Below are positions 6,542 to 6,989 of a stretch of 6,989 nucleotides of DNA, piece by piece (position 1 is the stretch's first letter; the number at the start of each line of letters is the position of its first letter). The stretch is taken from the NCBI GenBank assembly GCA_017860075.1, contig JAFNAH010000069.1, forward strand, positions 1 through 6,989, read 5' to 3'. The position numbers and the translations under genes are program-made. The stretch comes from Acidobacteriota bacterium. GTDB taxonomy: Bacteria > Acidobacteriota > UBA6911. Below the pieces are notes generated by a model. It worked only from the letters and a program-made list of their open reading frames with translations, did not search any database and had not been told where the DNA came from.

Positions 6542-6585
6542 TCCTGGCATCACAAAGGTGTTACAAGAGCAGCAAACTCGGCGGC

Positions 6586-6614
6586 ATCCTATCACGGACT
6601 CTTCATGGAATCCA
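6586..6614 (-). promoter_or_regulatory. candidate csp promoter (extended -10)
   Basis: On the minus strand TGATAGGAT (6586-6594) resembles an extended -10, with a weak -35 TGGATT (6609-6614) at a 17-base spacing. Initiation near 6579 would give a csp leader of about 120 bases that includes the 10-bp hairpin. Visual match only. Confidence 0.35.
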
Positions 6615-6630
6615 GCGAACATTTGCAGAA

Positions 6631-6670
6631 GGGGTCGGACCGAGTTAAGTCACTTACCTGAAATAGTTTG
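6631..6670 (+). repeat. left terminal inverted repeat of the miniature element
   Basis: The first 14 bases are a perfect match to the right arm. The remainder aligns with a few substitutions and single-base gaps (TAAGTCA against TAAATCA, then AAAT-A-GTTTG against AAAT-G-GTTTG). Confidence 0.65.
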
Positions 6671-6721
6671 TATGCAAACATGGCCCAAGAACAGGGCCTC
6701 ATTCTCGATTTTCGCGGCTTT

Positions 6722-6763
6722 TCCCGGCATACAACGGTAGTCGCGAGCATCGCGAGGCCGGGA
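6722..6763. repeat. structured core of the miniature element (nested inverted repeats)
   Basis: TCCCGGC (6722-6728) pairs with GCCGGGA (6757-6763). Inside it, TCGCGA (6741-6746) pairs with TCGCGA (6750-6755) around a GCA loop. A further GGCCC/GGGCC hairpin lies at 6682-6698. Such structure is common in non-autonomous elements. Confidence 0.55.
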
Positions 6764-6835
6764 GAGTGCCGGTGTCGGGCAAAAACGGCCTTCAAAATCG
6801 CGTGTAAGCCCCTTTTCGGCGCATCAAATCTTTAT

Positions 6836-6875
6836 CAAACCATTTTATTTAGTTGATTTAGCTCGGTCCGACCCC
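6836..6875 (-). repeat. right terminal inverted repeat of the miniature element
   Basis: The outer 14 bases (6862-6875) are an exact reverse complement of the left end. The inner part is AT-rich and only imperfectly matched, ending in CAAAC at 6836-6840. Confidence 0.65.
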
Positions 6876-6879
6876 GATA

Positions 6880-6989
6880 TCAGGCGATGAGGCGGGCGAT
6901 TGTGAAGGCCGCCGCAGCTGCGAGGCCTCCGATCAGGAGCGTCTGGAAGCCGCTGCGGAGAGGGCCGGCGCCGGTAAAGTGACCTTTGA
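6880..6989 (-). CDS. VIT1/CCC1-family transporter, C-terminal 35 residues, 5' truncated by window edge
   Basis: Reading the minus strand from base 6987 gives 35 residues and a TGA at 6880-6882. The segment begins KGHFTGAGPLRSGFQTLLIG and continues with an Ala-rich hydrophobic stretch ending TIARLIA. This matches the last helix of VIT1/CCC1 (DUF125) membrane proteins, whose C-termini commonly read K-x-x-x-T-G-x-x-x-x-R-S-G followed by a Gly/Ala-rich helix and GRLIG-like end. The family moves iron or manganese out of the cytoplasm or into stores, and some members carry a ferritin-like domain; whether this one does cannot be seen. The stop lies four bases from the right end of the miniature element. 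Identification rests on a short stretch, so it is moderately sure. Confidence 0.65.
   Translation of the reverse strand, partial: KGHFTGAGPLRSGFQTLLIGGLAAAAAFTIARLIA

Larger units (their letters stand above)
6631..6875. mobile_element. 245-base miniature element with terminal inverted repeats (MITE-like)
   Basis: The ends GGGGTCGGACCGAG (6631-6644) and CTCGGTCCGACCCC (6862-6875) are perfect 14-base reverse complements. Similarity continues imperfectly inward to about 40 bases on each side (6631-6670 and 6836-6875), where both arms finish in GTTTG. No transposase is encoded; the longest open frame (6668-6856) has no ribosome site and no recognisable family. The interior holds hairpins. No target duplication is obvious (CAGAA on the left, GATAT on the right). 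The size, the GGGG-type ends and arms of about 40 bases resemble Tn3-derived miniature elements (TIMEs). A REP-type element mobilised by a Y1 transposase is an alternative. It lies between the VIT1/CCC1 gene and the csp promoter. Confidence 0.65.

Noticed and set aside
6668..6856. 62-codon plus-strand open frame inside the miniature element
   Set aside because: No ribosome site, no transposase motif and no recognisable domain; it is probably incidental.

Overview
The window is GC-rich and densely coding, apart from one AT-richer stretch near the right end. The mix of genes suggests an Acidobacteriota-like soil or sediment bacterium: a Tat-exported DUF362 protein, a secreted Dabb protein, an M14 carboxypeptidase remnant, a POT-type transporter and a left-handed beta-helix acyltransferase. 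This is an inference from gene style. No rRNA, tRNA or other taxonomic marker is present.

Positions 1-3558, plus strand. The 3' end of an apbE-like flavin transferase gene comes first. It is followed by a 412-residue protein with a glycosidase-like architecture and a Tat-exported DUF362 protein, and the last two are 33 bases apart and probably co-transcribed. Overlapping the end of the DUF362 gene, in another frame, is a short fragment of an M14 metallocarboxypeptidase that lacks its catalytic part. A small secreted Dabb-domain protein follows, behind a UUCG hairpin and a strong ribosome binding site.

Positions 3610-6026. A POT/MFS transporter (minus strand) and a hexapeptide acyltransferase (plus strand) are divergently transcribed from a 275-base intergenic region. 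Each has a candidate sigma70-type promoter with a 17-base spacer. The acyltransferase promoter lies within a perfect 10-base inverted repeat.

Positions 6027-6989. A 221-base convergent gap shows no gene. A cold-shock protein gene (minus strand) follows, with a leader of about 120 bases that contains a perfect 10-base-pair hairpin. Upstream of it lies a 245-base miniature element with 14-base perfect (about 40-base imperfect) terminal inverted repeats starting GGGGTC. It ends four bases after the stop codon of a VIT1/CCC1-family transporter gene that runs off the right edge.

No complete new defence or biosynthetic system is visible. The most unusual items are the miniature element, the M14 remnant joined to the DUF362 gene, the structured csp leader, and the altered metal site in the ApbE-like protein.
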